A stretch of 64,000 bases of DNA from Marinibacterium profundimaris (GTDB taxonomy: Bacteria > Pseudomonadota > Alphaproteobacteria > Rhodobacterales > Rhodobacteraceae), in assembly GCF_002210095.1 (NCBI RefSeq), contig NZ_AQQR01000017.1:17928-81927 (forward strand), written 5' to 3'. Below, piece after piece: positions 53,395-62,948 of this stretch (its first letter is position 1; every line of letters begins with the position of its first letter). The translations under genes and the position numbers were made by a program. The notes beneath the pieces were generated by a model. It searched no databases, was not told the DNA's origin, and worked only from the letters and a program-made list of their open reading frames with translations.

Positions 53395-55008
53395 CTACCC
53401 CGTCAACTGTTTGCCAAGCCGCTTCAATGCGACACGGTCCTCTGCGGTCATCGTGAAGTACCTCGCCGGATAGTCAGGCGAGTATGTGCGGCTCACACGA
53501 CCTTCGCCAATCTCTGCCACGATCATCCCTGCTGCCGGGTTGAACCGCCTTTGGTCCATTCCGCTTTGATCATGTAAGTCGGATAAGCTCACTGAGCCAT
53601 CTCCCGCCAAAACGAGATCGACGAGATGCAAAGCGTCTGTGATCGGGCTCGACTTCAAGACAAGGGGGTCAAAAACCAGAAAGAGCTCCTCTGCCGTTTG
53701 GATGCGTGGGAGGCGCGTTCCAATTACATGCGACAGCACGACACAGCCCTCCATTTCAAGCTCAGCTAACGCCTCCTTCAGCTCGCCTTCTTCCATATCC
53801 GAAAATGCCGTTAGAATGCCCTCCTCGTCGATATTGTCAGGCATACCAGAAACCGAATGTTCACAGAGCCAACGGCCAATCCTGGATGCCAGACTACCAA
53901 GATCCCCAACTGTGCCTTCCTTAGTCTCGGGTTCGTTCCTGCCGCCCGTTTCCTCCTTAGCCTTCGGGGCAATCGGATAGCTTAAGTCCCCAAGCCAATC
54001 ATCCAGCGCTGAAATCACTAGTTGGCACAACCTGGCGAACTCTCGAATGTCAGACCCAACTAGTTCCACGGTTTCACCCAGGCGCGCGTCTCGCGCGTTT
54101 TCTGCGAACTTGGCATCAACCACACCGAGATTGTGTCCGATCACATGCCGCTTCTGAATATTGAGATTGAGCAGCTCTCGCTCGTCCTCGGACAGCACGC
54201 AGAACGGATTGAAGCCAAATTCAGCATAGCGTTTTTGAGCCCTTTCGACATTCTGAAAATCGTTGCGCACAGGTTTGGCAGGCACAACACCTGTTTCTTC
54301 CTTAGAAACCCTGTGAACGTAGACTACCTTTTGCACCGCTTCAAAGGCGGTCAGAACATCTTCATGCGCGTTACCCAAAAGACGGTACGCAAGTTCCTGT
54401 CGGTCTTCACCCAGATCCTCTGCTATCCGGGCTTGCTGCAAGACGAGCTCGACTTCTCGCCCGAAGTGAAGTGCGATATTTGGGGCACCGCAGTCCGGAC
54501 AGTAGAGCGCAATCGCGAAGACACCATAATCCCGCCCGCAGCAGTCACAAATAAGAAGGCGCATGAGATCACGTCGACCAAATTGCGGGGTTGGGCGACG
54601 TGTACGTGTACCTGGTTTGATAGTGATCCCACCGCGGCTTTTCTGAGCAACGCCTTTGAGCATTTCCGAAAATGCAGATTCGACGTCTTGCATTGCCGCA
54701 TGTTTGACGATCTTGATCGCGGCCTCCTGGTCCTTCGGATGCGTGAAGTCCCCGTCATCGCCGATGACACCACTGTAAGGACATACAGTCTTTGTCGTCC
54801 CTGGTTCCTGCCTCATCCGCTCACGCTTGTGCTCTTCGACGAAAAAACCGGCTTCCCTATTGCCAAGAACGAAGTGTCGGGGATGCGCGATTTCATTCGG
54901 AGAATAGCGGTAAACGCGTCCGTCCGGTGTTTGAGGCAGCGGAATAGCTAGCTGCATTTTGGATCCTGTGCCGCCCACTTTGTATTTTTTTAGGCTTTTC
55001 ATTTTCAT
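53395..55008 (-). CDS. Unknown protein with zinc ribbon and HEPN-like R-x4-H motif, candidate defence effector
   Basis: The product has 537 residues. A zinc ribbon is formed by Cys154/156/157 and Cys170/173 (CDCCGRDYG, YCPDCG). A helical region follows with LNLNIQKRHVIGHNLGVVD, where Arg287 and His292 give R-x4-H, the catalytic pattern of HEPN ribonucleases. The last 170 residues look like two winged helices (ILTAFSDMEEGELKEALAEL, SLSDLHDQSGMDQRRFNP). I know no named family. It is convergent with qatD and upstream neighbours are also defence-like, so RNA cleavage on infection is a reasonable hypothesis, not a proven function. Confidence 0.6.
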   Translation of the reverse strand: MKMKSLKKYKVGGTGSKMQLAIPLPQTPDGRVYRYSPNEIAHPRHFVLGNREAGFFVEEHKRERMRQEPGTTKTVCPYSGVIGDDGDFTHPKDQEAAIKIVKHAAMQDVESAFSEMLKGVAQKSRGGITIKPGTRTRRPTPQFGRRDLMRLLICDCCGRDYGVFAIALYCPDCGAPNIALHFGREVELVLQQARIAEDLGEDRQELAYRLLGNAHEDVLTAFEAVQKVVYVHRVSKEETGVVPAKPVRNDFQNVERAQKRYAEFGFNPFCVLSEDERELLNLNIQKRHVIGHNLGVVDAKFAENARDARLGETVELVGSDIREFARLCQLVISALDDWLGDLSYPIAPKAKEETGGRNEPETKEGTVGDLGSLASRIGRWLCEHSVSGMPDNIDEEGILTAFSDMEEGELKEALAELEMEGCVVLSHVIGTRLPRIQTAEELFLVFDPLVLKSSPITDALHLVDLVLAGDGSVSLSDLHDQSGMDQRRFNPAAGMIVAEIGEGRVSRTYSPDYPARYFTMTAEDRVALKRLGKQLTG

Positions 55009-55112
55009 CAGTCAGCCCCCACTCGTTCGAATTTCTTGGAAGGAAACACACATCATTTCGCCATTGTACGTCACATTCTGCCTGTCCTGCACCAAGCTGA
55101 CTACTGGTATCA

Positions 55113-56540
55113 TCAGTCCTCGAAGTACTTCTTAGCTTGCGGGTGCTCCCTAAGCTGTTCAGGCCGGTAGGGCTTCACTTCACCAACTTGAGGCACAGAG
55201 TCAGCCTTTAGCCGCTGAATTACCGATGGGTGCAGCTTAAAAATTGGATCGACGATACGTGGTTTGGCCGGCCACTTCCTCTTTAGTGGGCCGAACTTGA
55301 ACATGTATGTTTCTTCGTGTTGAAGAGCGACTGGATCCGGAGATCGGAAAAGAATGCTTTTGTTTATCTTTATCTCAGGTACGCATTCCTTCAACTCGCT
55401 GACCATCCAGTCCAACGCAATGTCACTGAGTCGAGATTCTGGTTCCAGATAACTGCCGCCCACATCGCTGTGGCACCCGGCAAACCATACTTGTTTCAAC
55501 CATTCGGGCTTTCTGCCTGCTGTTTTCGCCGCCTCAGCTTTCATCGCCCACTTAACCCGTGGGAAATCTCTCCGATGCTCGTCTATGGCCAATGCATGAC
55601 GGGCAAACCCAACATCGGAATCTAACCACTTGTCATAGTTTTTGCGGTTCCAGACTGCTCTGTGACCGTGTTTCCAGATTGACCACCAATCGCGTGGATT
55701 CGAGATTCTCAATGGCTTTTCGGGATCGGGAGAAAAATACTTGAACTGCGACCAGCGCAACTTGATGTACCAAAATGAAATGACCGCCAGTAACACTCCT
55801 GGAGCGGACCAAAATATCCAATGCCAAGACCAGTACAAGGCCGCAGAGAACACACCGCCAAGCGCCACCAAACTCGCGATTATGAGATACCCAACAACTA
55901 CATTTCCGAGCGCTGCAACTGTATCAAAGACGCCTATAAACGTGGGTTGTACGTTGCCTTGAACATCTTCCTCCGCACCTGGGACGAAACTACCGTACTT
56001 TCGTCGAAACCGCCTTCCGAGCTCTTCCCTTCGGGTAAAATAGGGTTCCTGACCGCGCGAGTATCCGTTCCCATGATTATAGACGAAATTGACTGCGTCG
56101 CTTGCGATCTTCCTAAGCGGCGCTCCATAGCGTGGGACAGCAGATCCATCCGGCATTTTGGTTGGGATGCCACAGAGGTTCATCACGTTAGCTACGGCGC
56201 GTGCGGTGTATGCACCACGTGAAAAACCAAACACAAGGATGCGATCACCTGGTTCGTAGTAGGAAATTATTTTTTCGTAGCAATCGATAACGTTTTCATC
56301 GATTCCTGTGCCTACTGCCGCAGAAAGCACGTTGCGCACTCGCTGAAACGTCAACCCGCCAACTTCTCCCGCCCCGAGGCCTGCGTCATAGAAGCAAACC
56401 TGTTCGGATGGCTTGATCGGGGAGGATGGACCGGGCCTGGCCGCACGATACAACTTATAGACATTTGAGAGCCGTTGGTCTGGCTTCATGCCACCGACTT
56501 GTCCGGTCCCATCCGAGAAAATTAAAATGTTCTTCGGCAT
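55113..56540 (-). CDS. DUF2235 alpha/beta hydrolase with membrane segments
   Basis: The product has 475 residues. It opens NILIFSDGTGQVGG and carries the nucleophile elbow FGFSRGAYTARAV (Ser107), the Asp in FIGVFDTVAALG, and the His in GCHSDVGGSY, the DUF2235/Tle1-type triad. Unlike plain DUF2235 proteins it holds two hydrophobic helices at about 212-260 inside the domain (VVGYLIIASLVALGGVFSAA, SAPGVLLAVISFWYIKL), so it is probably inner-membrane bound. No VgrG, immunity gene or other secretion partner is near. In defence cargo it may damage membranes on phage attack; this is inferred. Confidence 0.8.
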   Translation of the reverse strand: MPKNILIFSDGTGQVGGMKPDQRLSNVYKLYRAARPGPSSPIKPSEQVCFYDAGLGAGEVGGLTFQRVRNVLSAAVGTGIDENVIDCYEKIISYYEPGDRILVFGFSRGAYTARAVANVMNLCGIPTKMPDGSAVPRYGAPLRKIASDAVNFVYNHGNGYSRGQEPYFTRREELGRRFRRKYGSFVPGAEEDVQGNVQPTFIGVFDTVAALGNVVVGYLIIASLVALGGVFSAALYWSWHWIFWSAPGVLLAVISFWYIKLRWSQFKYFSPDPEKPLRISNPRDWWSIWKHGHRAVWNRKNYDKWLDSDVGFARHALAIDEHRRDFPRVKWAMKAEAAKTAGRKPEWLKQVWFAGCHSDVGGSYLEPESRLSDIALDWMVSELKECVPEIKINKSILFRSPDPVALQHEETYMFKFGPLKRKWPAKPRIVDPIFKLHPSVIQRLKADSVPQVGEVKPYRPEQLREHPQAKKYFED

Positions 56541-56730
56541 GCAATTAACCCCGCTTCGTTCTTAATTTGTTCCTCTAAATCGCTATTCGCTGGTTGTCGT
56601 AAAGTCAATTAAACTCGCCAGACCAAATCTGGGGATCACAGAGATCTTCACAATCAGCGCCCATGGGAATTGGATACCGTTGGCGCTAGGCTTGAGCGCG
56701 CGAAAACGGACTACGAACCAATATGAATAA

Positions 56731-58743
56731 CTAAATCCCTTCTCGTACGCCGTTCTTGCTCCGCTCCATAGTTGCCTCCAACGTATCAAGACCATCGACA
56801 GCAGAGCGCATCTGCGCCTCATCAACGACGCTCGCAGCCTCGGCATCCGCAACCTGGCTCCCAAAATCCATCTCCATCTGGCGCTGTTCCTCGGCGATCA
56901 CAGCTTGAACGACGGGCGCGGTTTTCTTTGAAACGCCGTCAGTTTGCCGTGACAGTTGACCACCAGAAGCCTGAGCTGAGTTTTCCACGACGGCGTCAGG
57001 TCCACTTGGTCCGTTCGCAGGCGGCGTCATCGGCATGGCGCGCACACTCAGCGGCAGCGTGCCTTGCGATCCCCCTCCCCCCGGCTCCGGAAACGGTAGC
57101 TCGCCCGTCTGTGCGGCGTGGATCGCCTTGAACAGCCGATCATCAAAATACTGGATCCGCTTTGCCCGGACCGGCATTTGCGCATCGATGACCATGACGA
57201 TTTCGTCGAGCGGCAGGCGGCGCGCCTCATCCTCAGGCAGCAACGAGCTTTCTTCGGTCCGGGTGGATTGGCTGCGGCCCTCGAAGGGGTTCTTGCCGAT
57301 GGACTGGGAGCGCGTGATGACGGTCTTCGTGGTCTTGCCGACCGCCTTGCTCAGCTCCTCGACAGTTTTTTCATCCGAGGGCGTGAGATAGAGTTTCACG
57401 CCCGCGTTGCCCTGCAGCGCACGGCGGGTGTTCTCGCCATAGATTTCATCGAGGGCAGGGATGGTTTGGGTGACCACAGCGAGGTGACCGCGATAGGTGC
57501 GCAGGGTCTCGATGCTTTCGACCACGATGGGCATCTTGCCGAGGCGGTTGAACTCGTCGAGCATAATCATCACGGGCCATGGCTCATCCGGCCCTGGGTC
57601 CTTTTCCTGCATGGCGGAGAGAAGATCGGAGAAGAAGAGCCGGATCAGCGGCGCGAGCGGCTTCACCATCAGCGGCTGGACGACGAGATAAACCGAGAAG
57701 GGTTTCTTGCGGATCGTCCGGAAATCAAAGTCCGACACCGCCGTCGCCTCATCGATGGCCGGGTTCTGCCATTGGTCGAGCCCCGAGGTCATCAGGAGCG
57801 AGACATAGGAGGTCAGCGTGTCGTTATTGGTCGAAGCGAGCCGCGTGAAGATCAGCTTGGCGGCCCTGTTGTCCACCTCGTGGCCCCGCGCGAAGTACTC
57901 CTTCTGCTTGTTCCCACCCGAGGCCGCGATGCGATAGATCTCGCCCAAGGTGGGGCGCTTGCGCTGGAAGGCCAGCAGACCTGCCGCCACGAAGAGGTCG
58001 ATCCCGCCCTTGAGAAGGCCCTGAACCCGGTCGTTGTCGCTCTGCAGGAAGAGCGTCGCCAAGAGCTGCAGTTCCATCTGCTGGCGCGCGGGATCTTTCA
58101 GTTTATAGATGCGCAGGAGCGGGTTGTAGCGATGCGTGCGCTTGCCCTCCCAATCGGTGGGGGCAAAGCGATAGACCTTGTCGCCTTGGGCGGCGCGGTG
58201 CCGGGCCGTCGCCTCGAAGCATTCGCCCTTCACATCGAGCGTCACGGCGGAGCCCTGCCAGGTCAGCAGGTTCGGAATGACAAAGCCCGTGGTTTTGCCA
58301 CGGCCCGTGGGGGCCACGATCAGCGCGTGGGGGAAGACCTTGGAGCAAATGTAATTGGCGCGGGAGCCCGGCGGCCCCATCTTGCCGAGGATGAACCCGG
58401 TCCCTGGCGCCCCGAAGAAGCCATTGGCCTTCATCTCGCGCGCACTCTGCCAATGGGTCTGGCCAAAGCGTGTCAGGGCGGACCCGGAGAGGGCGAGGCT
58501 CAGCATGAGGCCGGCGGCAGCGAAGCTGCCGATGATCAGGTGAATAAGTTGCGCGTCCTCCGGGCGGCGGTCCAGGATCGCCAGATAGTTCTGCGCGATA
58601 TATGCAAAGTCGATCTCGGCCCCGAAGCCGAGATCCTGGTAGGTCAGCACCGCCGAGGCGATGGTATAGCCCATGGCCCCGGTCACCAGCGTCACAAGCA
58701 GGACGCCCGTGGCGATCCGCGCTTTTCCCATGGCGGCGCTCAA
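56731..58743 (-). CDS. virD4: VirD4/TraG-type coupling protein
   Basis: The product has 670 residues. Two N-terminal membrane helices (GVLLVTLVTGAMGYTIASAV, LIIGSFAAAGLMLSLALSGS) anchor the protein. Walker A is VAPTGRGKT at 143-151 and Walker B lies in PVMIMLDEFNRLGKMP. The C-terminal 130 residues are a Gln/Ala/Ser-rich tail. It docks the relaxase-DNA complex at the T4SS. Its start overlaps the end of the relaxase gene; the defence cargo separates it from the VirB operon. Confidence 0.93.
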   Translation of the reverse strand: MSAAMGKARIATGVLLVTLVTGAMGYTIASAVLTYQDLGFGAEIDFAYIAQNYLAILDRRPEDAQLIHLIIGSFAAAGLMLSLALSGSALTRFGQTHWQSAREMKANGFFGAPGTGFILGKMGPPGSRANYICSKVFPHALIVAPTGRGKTTGFVIPNLLTWQGSAVTLDVKGECFEATARHRAAQGDKVYRFAPTDWEGKRTHRYNPLLRIYKLKDPARQQMELQLLATLFLQSDNDRVQGLLKGGIDLFVAAGLLAFQRKRPTLGEIYRIAASGGNKQKEYFARGHEVDNRAAKLIFTRLASTNNDTLTSYVSLLMTSGLDQWQNPAIDEATAVSDFDFRTIRKKPFSVYLVVQPLMVKPLAPLIRLFFSDLLSAMQEKDPGPDEPWPVMIMLDEFNRLGKMPIVVESIETLRTYRGHLAVVTQTIPALDEIYGENTRRALQGNAGVKLYLTPSDEKTVEELSKAVGKTTKTVITRSQSIGKNPFEGRSQSTRTEESSLLPEDEARRLPLDEIVMVIDAQMPVRAKRIQYFDDRLFKAIHAAQTGELPFPEPGGGGSQGTLPLSVRAMPMTPPANGPSGPDAVVENSAQASGGQLSRQTDGVSKKTAPVVQAVIAEEQRQMEMDFGSQVADAEAASVVDEAQMRSAVDGLDTLEATMERSKNGVREGI

Positions 58744-61073
58744 TGGACCTGACCCCGCTCGGTCTCGCCATCCACATCTGTCGCGCGGTGTTTTTCATAT
58801 TCGGTGTCGGCAAGATCATCGACCACCTGGCGCAAGGCCTCCGTGTTGGCCGTCGCTGCATCGGATTGCAGATAGACCTTGGCGACATAGAGCCGGTCGA
58901 GGCGGTCCTCGAGAACCTGTTCCAGCACATCGGCATCGCCGGATGTGAGCCGCTCAAGTTGACGGTCATCAAGCACCCGCGCGATCTCGGTTCGGAAAGC
59001 GTCCCGCTCCGCTGCAGTCTCGAAAGGCGCGGACAACTCCCCCGCCTGCTCATGGTCCAGGACACGCGCAATCTCGTCGGCGAGGCGGTTTGTACGGTCA
59101 AACCGCGCCGTCGTTTCATCGCGGGCTGCGAGGATGTCGTCGCGCGTGCCAGACCCGAGCCCGTCGCGCATCTCGGTTTCGCGGCGGACCTGATTGATGA
59201 CCTCCGTGTCGCGTATCTCGACGACGGCCGCATAGGTCGCGCCGAGCCCACGGGCGAGGTGGGACGGCATGTCCGGATAGCGCGCGCGCAAGTCATCCGT
59301 GACAGCATCTGCAACGGGCGTGCGGACGTCGCGTCCCTCCATGATGCGGTCGACCTCGCGGGTGATCTCGCTGGCGCGGGCCGCATCGGTGATGGTCTCC
59401 CTGTAGGGCGCGGACCGGTCGATCACATCACCTGGGCGTGCGAGCAGGTCTGGGTGTGCCTCGAGATATGTGCGCTGCTCCGTCTCGATCCGGCGCTCCG
59501 CCCGTGAGACAACCTCCCAGTCCCGGTCCTCGATCTGCTGCGCTGTCAGGCCATCCGCGCGCATCTCCTGACGGATTGTCCCTTCCATCGCCCGCACCGC
59601 GCCCTCATTATAATGGAAATGCTCGCTGACCGGTTCCGCTTCCATGACACCATCCCGGCGCAGCACGTTCTCGCGCTCCAACAGCGTGCCAAGTTCCACA
59701 TGCACATCGTTGAGAATGTCGCGCGCCTGTTCCAGATCGGCGCGGCGTTCAAGGTTCAGATCGCGCGCCTCAGCTACTTTGGAGAGATCATTGGCGATCC
59801 ATTGATGCTCGAGCGCTGCATTTGAGGCGCCCGTCTCGATCCGGGCCACCACTTCCGATGTGCTGATCCCCGTGCCGCGCAGGGCCGCGTCAATGCGCGA
59901 TCTCAGATCGGGCTCGGCCAGTCGCCCGCGCTGGCTGGCGTCAATATTGGCCTCGGAATAGACCCCGCCCTCCGAGGGGGTCTCTGACAGCGTGGGTGAT
60001 CGCAAACCGAGAGGCTGCATGTGCTGGACCTGCGTCTGGATCTCGATGAGGCGTTTTTCCAGCACGGGACGTTCCGCGTCAGACTTCTCTGCGATCATGC
60101 CCTGCACCCGCGCGAGCTTCTCCGCATAGAGGCTTCTGAGATCCTCGAAGCTTTGATCCTCGGCCATATACACATCTCCTGTTCGGTCCACCTGCCCGCC
60201 ATGCGCGAGCACCTCGCCCGCGCGGAAGAGTGCCGCGGCTATGTCTTCCCGAGCCTCCCGGGAGGCCTCCGCGGCAAGCGAATGATAGACAGTTCTGGTA
60301 TTGGCGATCTCCGCCAGCGTCCGGGTCAAGTCGGCCCCCACGCGTTCGCGCTCGCGGGGCGCGCGACCCTCTTCTTTCGCGGCATAAACCTCGCTGGTGC
60401 GAGCGGGGTAATGCACAACCCCGCGATCCACCCGACGCGTGGCTTCCAAACGCACACCGTACTTTTCCGCCTCCTCGACCATGGCGAGGCGGAAGTCGTC
60501 ATAGTTGAAGCGATGATTGCGACCCAGAAAGAAGAACTCGCCTTCCTGCGAGCGGCGGTTCAGCACCAGATGCGCGTGCGGATGATCGCGGTCCTCATGC
60601 ACCGCGATGATGTAGTCGAAATGCCCCTCATCAGTCTGGAAGTACCGCTCGGCCACATCCGTCGCAATGTCGCGCACATCCTCCCCGCGCGTGCCGATGG
60701 GGAAGGACATGAGCATGTGTGTGGTCTGGCCCAGCTTGGGCTTGAAGCCCGCATCCCAGCGCTTTGCAAAGCGCTCGGTCAGGTCCTTGATGTCACCCGC
60801 CTCGAGCTTCGCCTTGCCATCCAGGAACCCGCTACTGTCCACGATATGTGTGGACTTGGTGGTGAGGTAATCGAGCTGGTTTGTGAGCTGCGATTTGGTA
60901 TGCGTGCCCCCGCCCCGGATCGCCTTGAAGACCGCTGGCCGATGCCCTGCTGCCGCGCGCGTCAGCTGGGTCTGCTTGGCCACGTGCAGACCTTGCATCG
61001 AGCCCCGGACGCGGCTCCAGCCATCCCGGAAGACCTCGCCCGTGACGGCATGGACGGCATCATTCAGCCGCAT
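58740..61073 (-). CDS. virD2: VirD2-like relaxase
   Basis: The ATG at 61073 has GGGAG seven bases upstream; a TTG two codons earlier is less likely. The product has 777 residues. The relaxase core contains QLDYLTTKS, a candidate for the catalytic Tyr, and the metal triad VHEDRDHPHAHLVLNR (His159, His165, His167). The long C-terminal part is helical and acidic and may serve in secretion signal and DNA binding. It nicks oriT and pilots the strand. It is cotranscribed with the MobC-like gene upstream and virD4 downstream. Confidence 0.9.
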   Translation of the reverse strand: MRLNDAVHAVTGEVFRDGWSRVRGSMQGLHVAKQTQLTRAAAGHRPAVFKAIRGGGTHTKSQLTNQLDYLTTKSTHIVDSSGFLDGKAKLEAGDIKDLTERFAKRWDAGFKPKLGQTTHMLMSFPIGTRGEDVRDIATDVAERYFQTDEGHFDYIIAVHEDRDHPHAHLVLNRRSQEGEFFFLGRNHRFNYDDFRLAMVEEAEKYGVRLEATRRVDRGVVHYPARTSEVYAAKEEGRAPRERERVGADLTRTLAEIANTRTVYHSLAAEASREAREDIAAALFRAGEVLAHGGQVDRTGDVYMAEDQSFEDLRSLYAEKLARVQGMIAEKSDAERPVLEKRLIEIQTQVQHMQPLGLRSPTLSETPSEGGVYSEANIDASQRGRLAEPDLRSRIDAALRGTGISTSEVVARIETGASNAALEHQWIANDLSKVAEARDLNLERRADLEQARDILNDVHVELGTLLERENVLRRDGVMEAEPVSEHFHYNEGAVRAMEGTIRQEMRADGLTAQQIEDRDWEVVSRAERRIETEQRTYLEAHPDLLARPGDVIDRSAPYRETITDAARASEITREVDRIMEGRDVRTPVADAVTDDLRARYPDMPSHLARGLGATYAAVVEIRDTEVINQVRRETEMRDGLGSGTRDDILAARDETTARFDRTNRLADEIARVLDHEQAGELSAPFETAAERDAFRTEIARVLDDRQLERLTSGDADVLEQVLEDRLDRLYVAKVYLQSDAATANTEALRQVVDDLADTEYEKHRATDVDGETERGQVH

Positions 61074-61641
61074 GGGCAAACTCCCTCAGCGCGGCCGTGG
61101 CCTGCAGCTGCATCGCGTCTCGACGGCGGCGCAGAAGCAGATCGATCTCGTCAGCAGAATCCAGAATGAACCTCGCCAGCCCGCGCATCTGCGCGAGGCG
61201 CAATTCGGTGAACTCCGAGCCGGCCCCCTGCCCTTGCCGATTGGCCTGCGTCATCTGCTTGGCGATCTGCGCGACCCCATTGCCGACCTCGTGCAGTGAA
61301 GCGCGGTAACGCGCCATCTCTGCCGCCATCTGCGCGTCCGGAACGAACACCCCGCCCGCCGCCTGGATCAGCCGCCGCAGCCCCTCGGCCCGGCTCTCGA
61401 TCCCGGCCTCGGCCAGCACCTCGTCGAGCGCCGCAAGCTCCGCAGCCGTGACCTTCACACTGACCGCTGAGACCGGGATCGCGGCATCCGTCTGGCGCTC
61501 GGCATCGGCTTTGAGCGTGTACTGAATCGCCCGCACTGACACGCCGAACCGCTCCGCCAGGGCCGATGTGGTCACACCTTCCGCAGCCTCGCGAACGATC
61601 TCCATGCGGTCCGCATCTGTGAGACGTTTTGATCGAGACAT
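61060..61641 (-). CDS. MobC-like relaxosome accessory protein
   Basis: The product has 193 residues. The N-terminus is a helix-turn-helix (GVTTSALAERFGVSVRAIQY), followed by a ribbon-helix-helix-like stretch (AVSVKVTAAELAALDEVLAE) and a MobC-like helical region (EVGNGVAQIAKQMTQANRQG). Such proteins bind oriT and assist the relaxase. It overlaps the relaxase gene by 14 bases and starts right beside the repeat-rich gap that I propose as oriT. Confidence 0.8.
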   Translation of the reverse strand: MSRSKRLTDADRMEIVREAAEGVTTSALAERFGVSVRAIQYTLKADAERQTDAAIPVSAVSVKVTAAELAALDEVLAEAGIESRAEGLRRLIQAAGGVFVPDAQMAAEMARYRASLHEVGNGVAQIAKQMTQANRQGQGAGSEFTELRLAQMRGLARFILDSADEIDLLLRRRRDAMQLQATAALREFAHAAE

Positions 61642-62202
61642 GCGAAGAAAGACCCCCTATTTCCTGCCACCTTCCACCAAGGCTGCCCCTACCTTACGAT
61701 AATATACCTAGCTGTCAATTATATACTTACGTCGCATTCAGGCTCAGGCAGCCTTGGTGTCCGCTTCCCCCGCGGCCCGCAGGGACGCGGCTCTGCCGCC
61801 CTCACCACCGGGCGACCCACCTGTCCTAGGGGTCCCGTCCACCAGCCCCGCCCGAGGGCTGGCCGAACACGCATGTGTTCGGACGGAACCGCGGGCGGGC
61901 GCAAACCCCACCGACAGGGCGGACAGGCAGGGTCAAGGAGGGCCAGATTTGGCTTGCCAAATCTCTGCCGCAAAAACCGGGAGGCCCTGGCCGATAGGTT
62001 TTTGTGGATGGCCCCCTTGAGGCTGACTGGCCGGTCTGTCGCGGCCTGATCGTTCCGGGGGGAGTGCGTCCATTGAACGCGCAGCGGCCGGCACCAAGGA
62101 GGGGTCGCTGCCGGCGATCACGCGCGCCGGAACCGGCATCCCTGGAACAGGGACAGGGCCGCCCCAAGATCGTCCTGGGGCGGCCCATCCTCGTCAGAGG
62201 AT
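61642..62202. other. Probable oriT region: repeat-rich gap beside the relaxosome genes
   Basis: No gene is supported here. An AT-rich block lies at 61690-61735. Four perfect inverted repeats follow: CCAGCCC/GGGCTGG (61842-61862), CCGAACAC/GTGTTCGG (61863-61882), AGATTTGGC/GCCAAATCT (61945-61964) and GCCGCCCCA/TGGGGCGGC (62161-62187). Such repeats upstream of mobC and the relaxase are usual for an origin of transfer. I could not pick out a nic site. Confidence 0.6.
62161..62187. repeat. Strong GC-rich hairpin after the small gene at 62203
   Basis: GCCGCCCCA (62161-62169) and TGGGGCGGC (62179-62187) pair perfectly over nine bases with a nine-base loop. It lies just past the stop of the minus-strand gene at 62203 and could slow transcription, but there is no T tract on either side, so it may equally be part of oriT. 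Confidence 0.5.
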
Positions 62203-62409
62203 TTAGTCCTGGGGATCTTTCGCGCTCGGTGGGAACATCACCAGCTCCGAGACCGCGACCGGGAAGTCGAGCTTGAGGCTGAAGAACTCCGAGCCGTCCC
62301 CGTTGCGGGTGTTGCGGAACATCGCGCCCACGCGCTGAAAACGGGTGCGCTCCTGGCCATCGGTATCGGTGAACTTGACGGGGACGGTAGCGACGTAGTG
62401 GTTGGTCAT
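62203..62409 (-). CDS. Small conserved-looking plasmid protein
   Basis: The product has 68 residues with a good ribbon of strands (YVATVPVKFTDTDGQERTRF, GSEFFSLKLDFPVAVSELVM), and no membrane segment. AAGGAG is nine bases before the ATG. The beta pattern recalls small single-domain DNA-processing proteins of plasmids, but no family is certain. It lies between oriT and the DUF2493 gene, typical of leading-region genes. Confidence 0.65.
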   Translation of the reverse strand: MTNHYVATVPVKFTDTDGQERTRFQRVGAMFRNTRNGDGSEFFSLKLDFPVAVSELVMFPPSAKDPQD

Positions 62410-62948
62410 TTGGGTTACTCCTTGTTGCGATGGGGATCACCCGGCACGGGGGCAAGAGGCCCGGTCGCAAGCGCAAATGCGGAGGGTCCGCGGCTCCGCC
62501 GTGGAAGCCGTATTTGTGCTTGCCGAAGCGTAAGCTGAGGGCACGAACGGGCCGACCCTGTGCGATCCACATCAATGAGCAAAAAGGAGTGATCCGGATG
62601 ACCCTTGCCATCACGCAGCCGCCACCATCCGCGTCCGCGTCACGCCGAGCCTGGCCGGTGTGCTGACGGAGCCCGCCCGCGTGGATGCGATGTTACGAAA
62701 CACGCCCCGAGGGACGTGCAGGTGTTCAGCCTCATATGCGACGTCTCGACCCCTCGCGTCTTGCACTGCTTTCGATGTGCGTGAGGTGCGTACCATCCCG
62801 AGCCCATACCGATGCGGATGGGCCGCACTCTGACGGACCGGGTAAAGGAATAACGGTGCTGGCCGCCGCGCGCTCCCGATCACGCGTGACCGACCGCACG
62901 CGCCATGAGACATGACGAAAGGGCCGCGCCAAGCGCGACCCCCTCTCT
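62410..62948. other. Gap without a supported gene
   Basis: Several frames are open because of high GC content, but none has a ribosome-binding site together with a sensible protein. I see no clear promoter, repeat or RNA. The gap may hold leading-region regulatory DNA. Confidence 0.4.

Noticed and set aside
57118..58752. A 544-residue plus-strand frame opposite virD4
   Set aside because: Antisense of the coupling protein, open only because of high GC content.
60021..61169. A 382-residue plus-strand frame opposite the relaxase
   Set aside because: Antisense of the relaxase; the real frame has the HxDxxxxHxH motif and a ribosome-binding site.
62161..62187. Rho-independent terminator
   Set aside because: The stem is perfect, but there is no T tract on either side, so I list it only as a hairpin.
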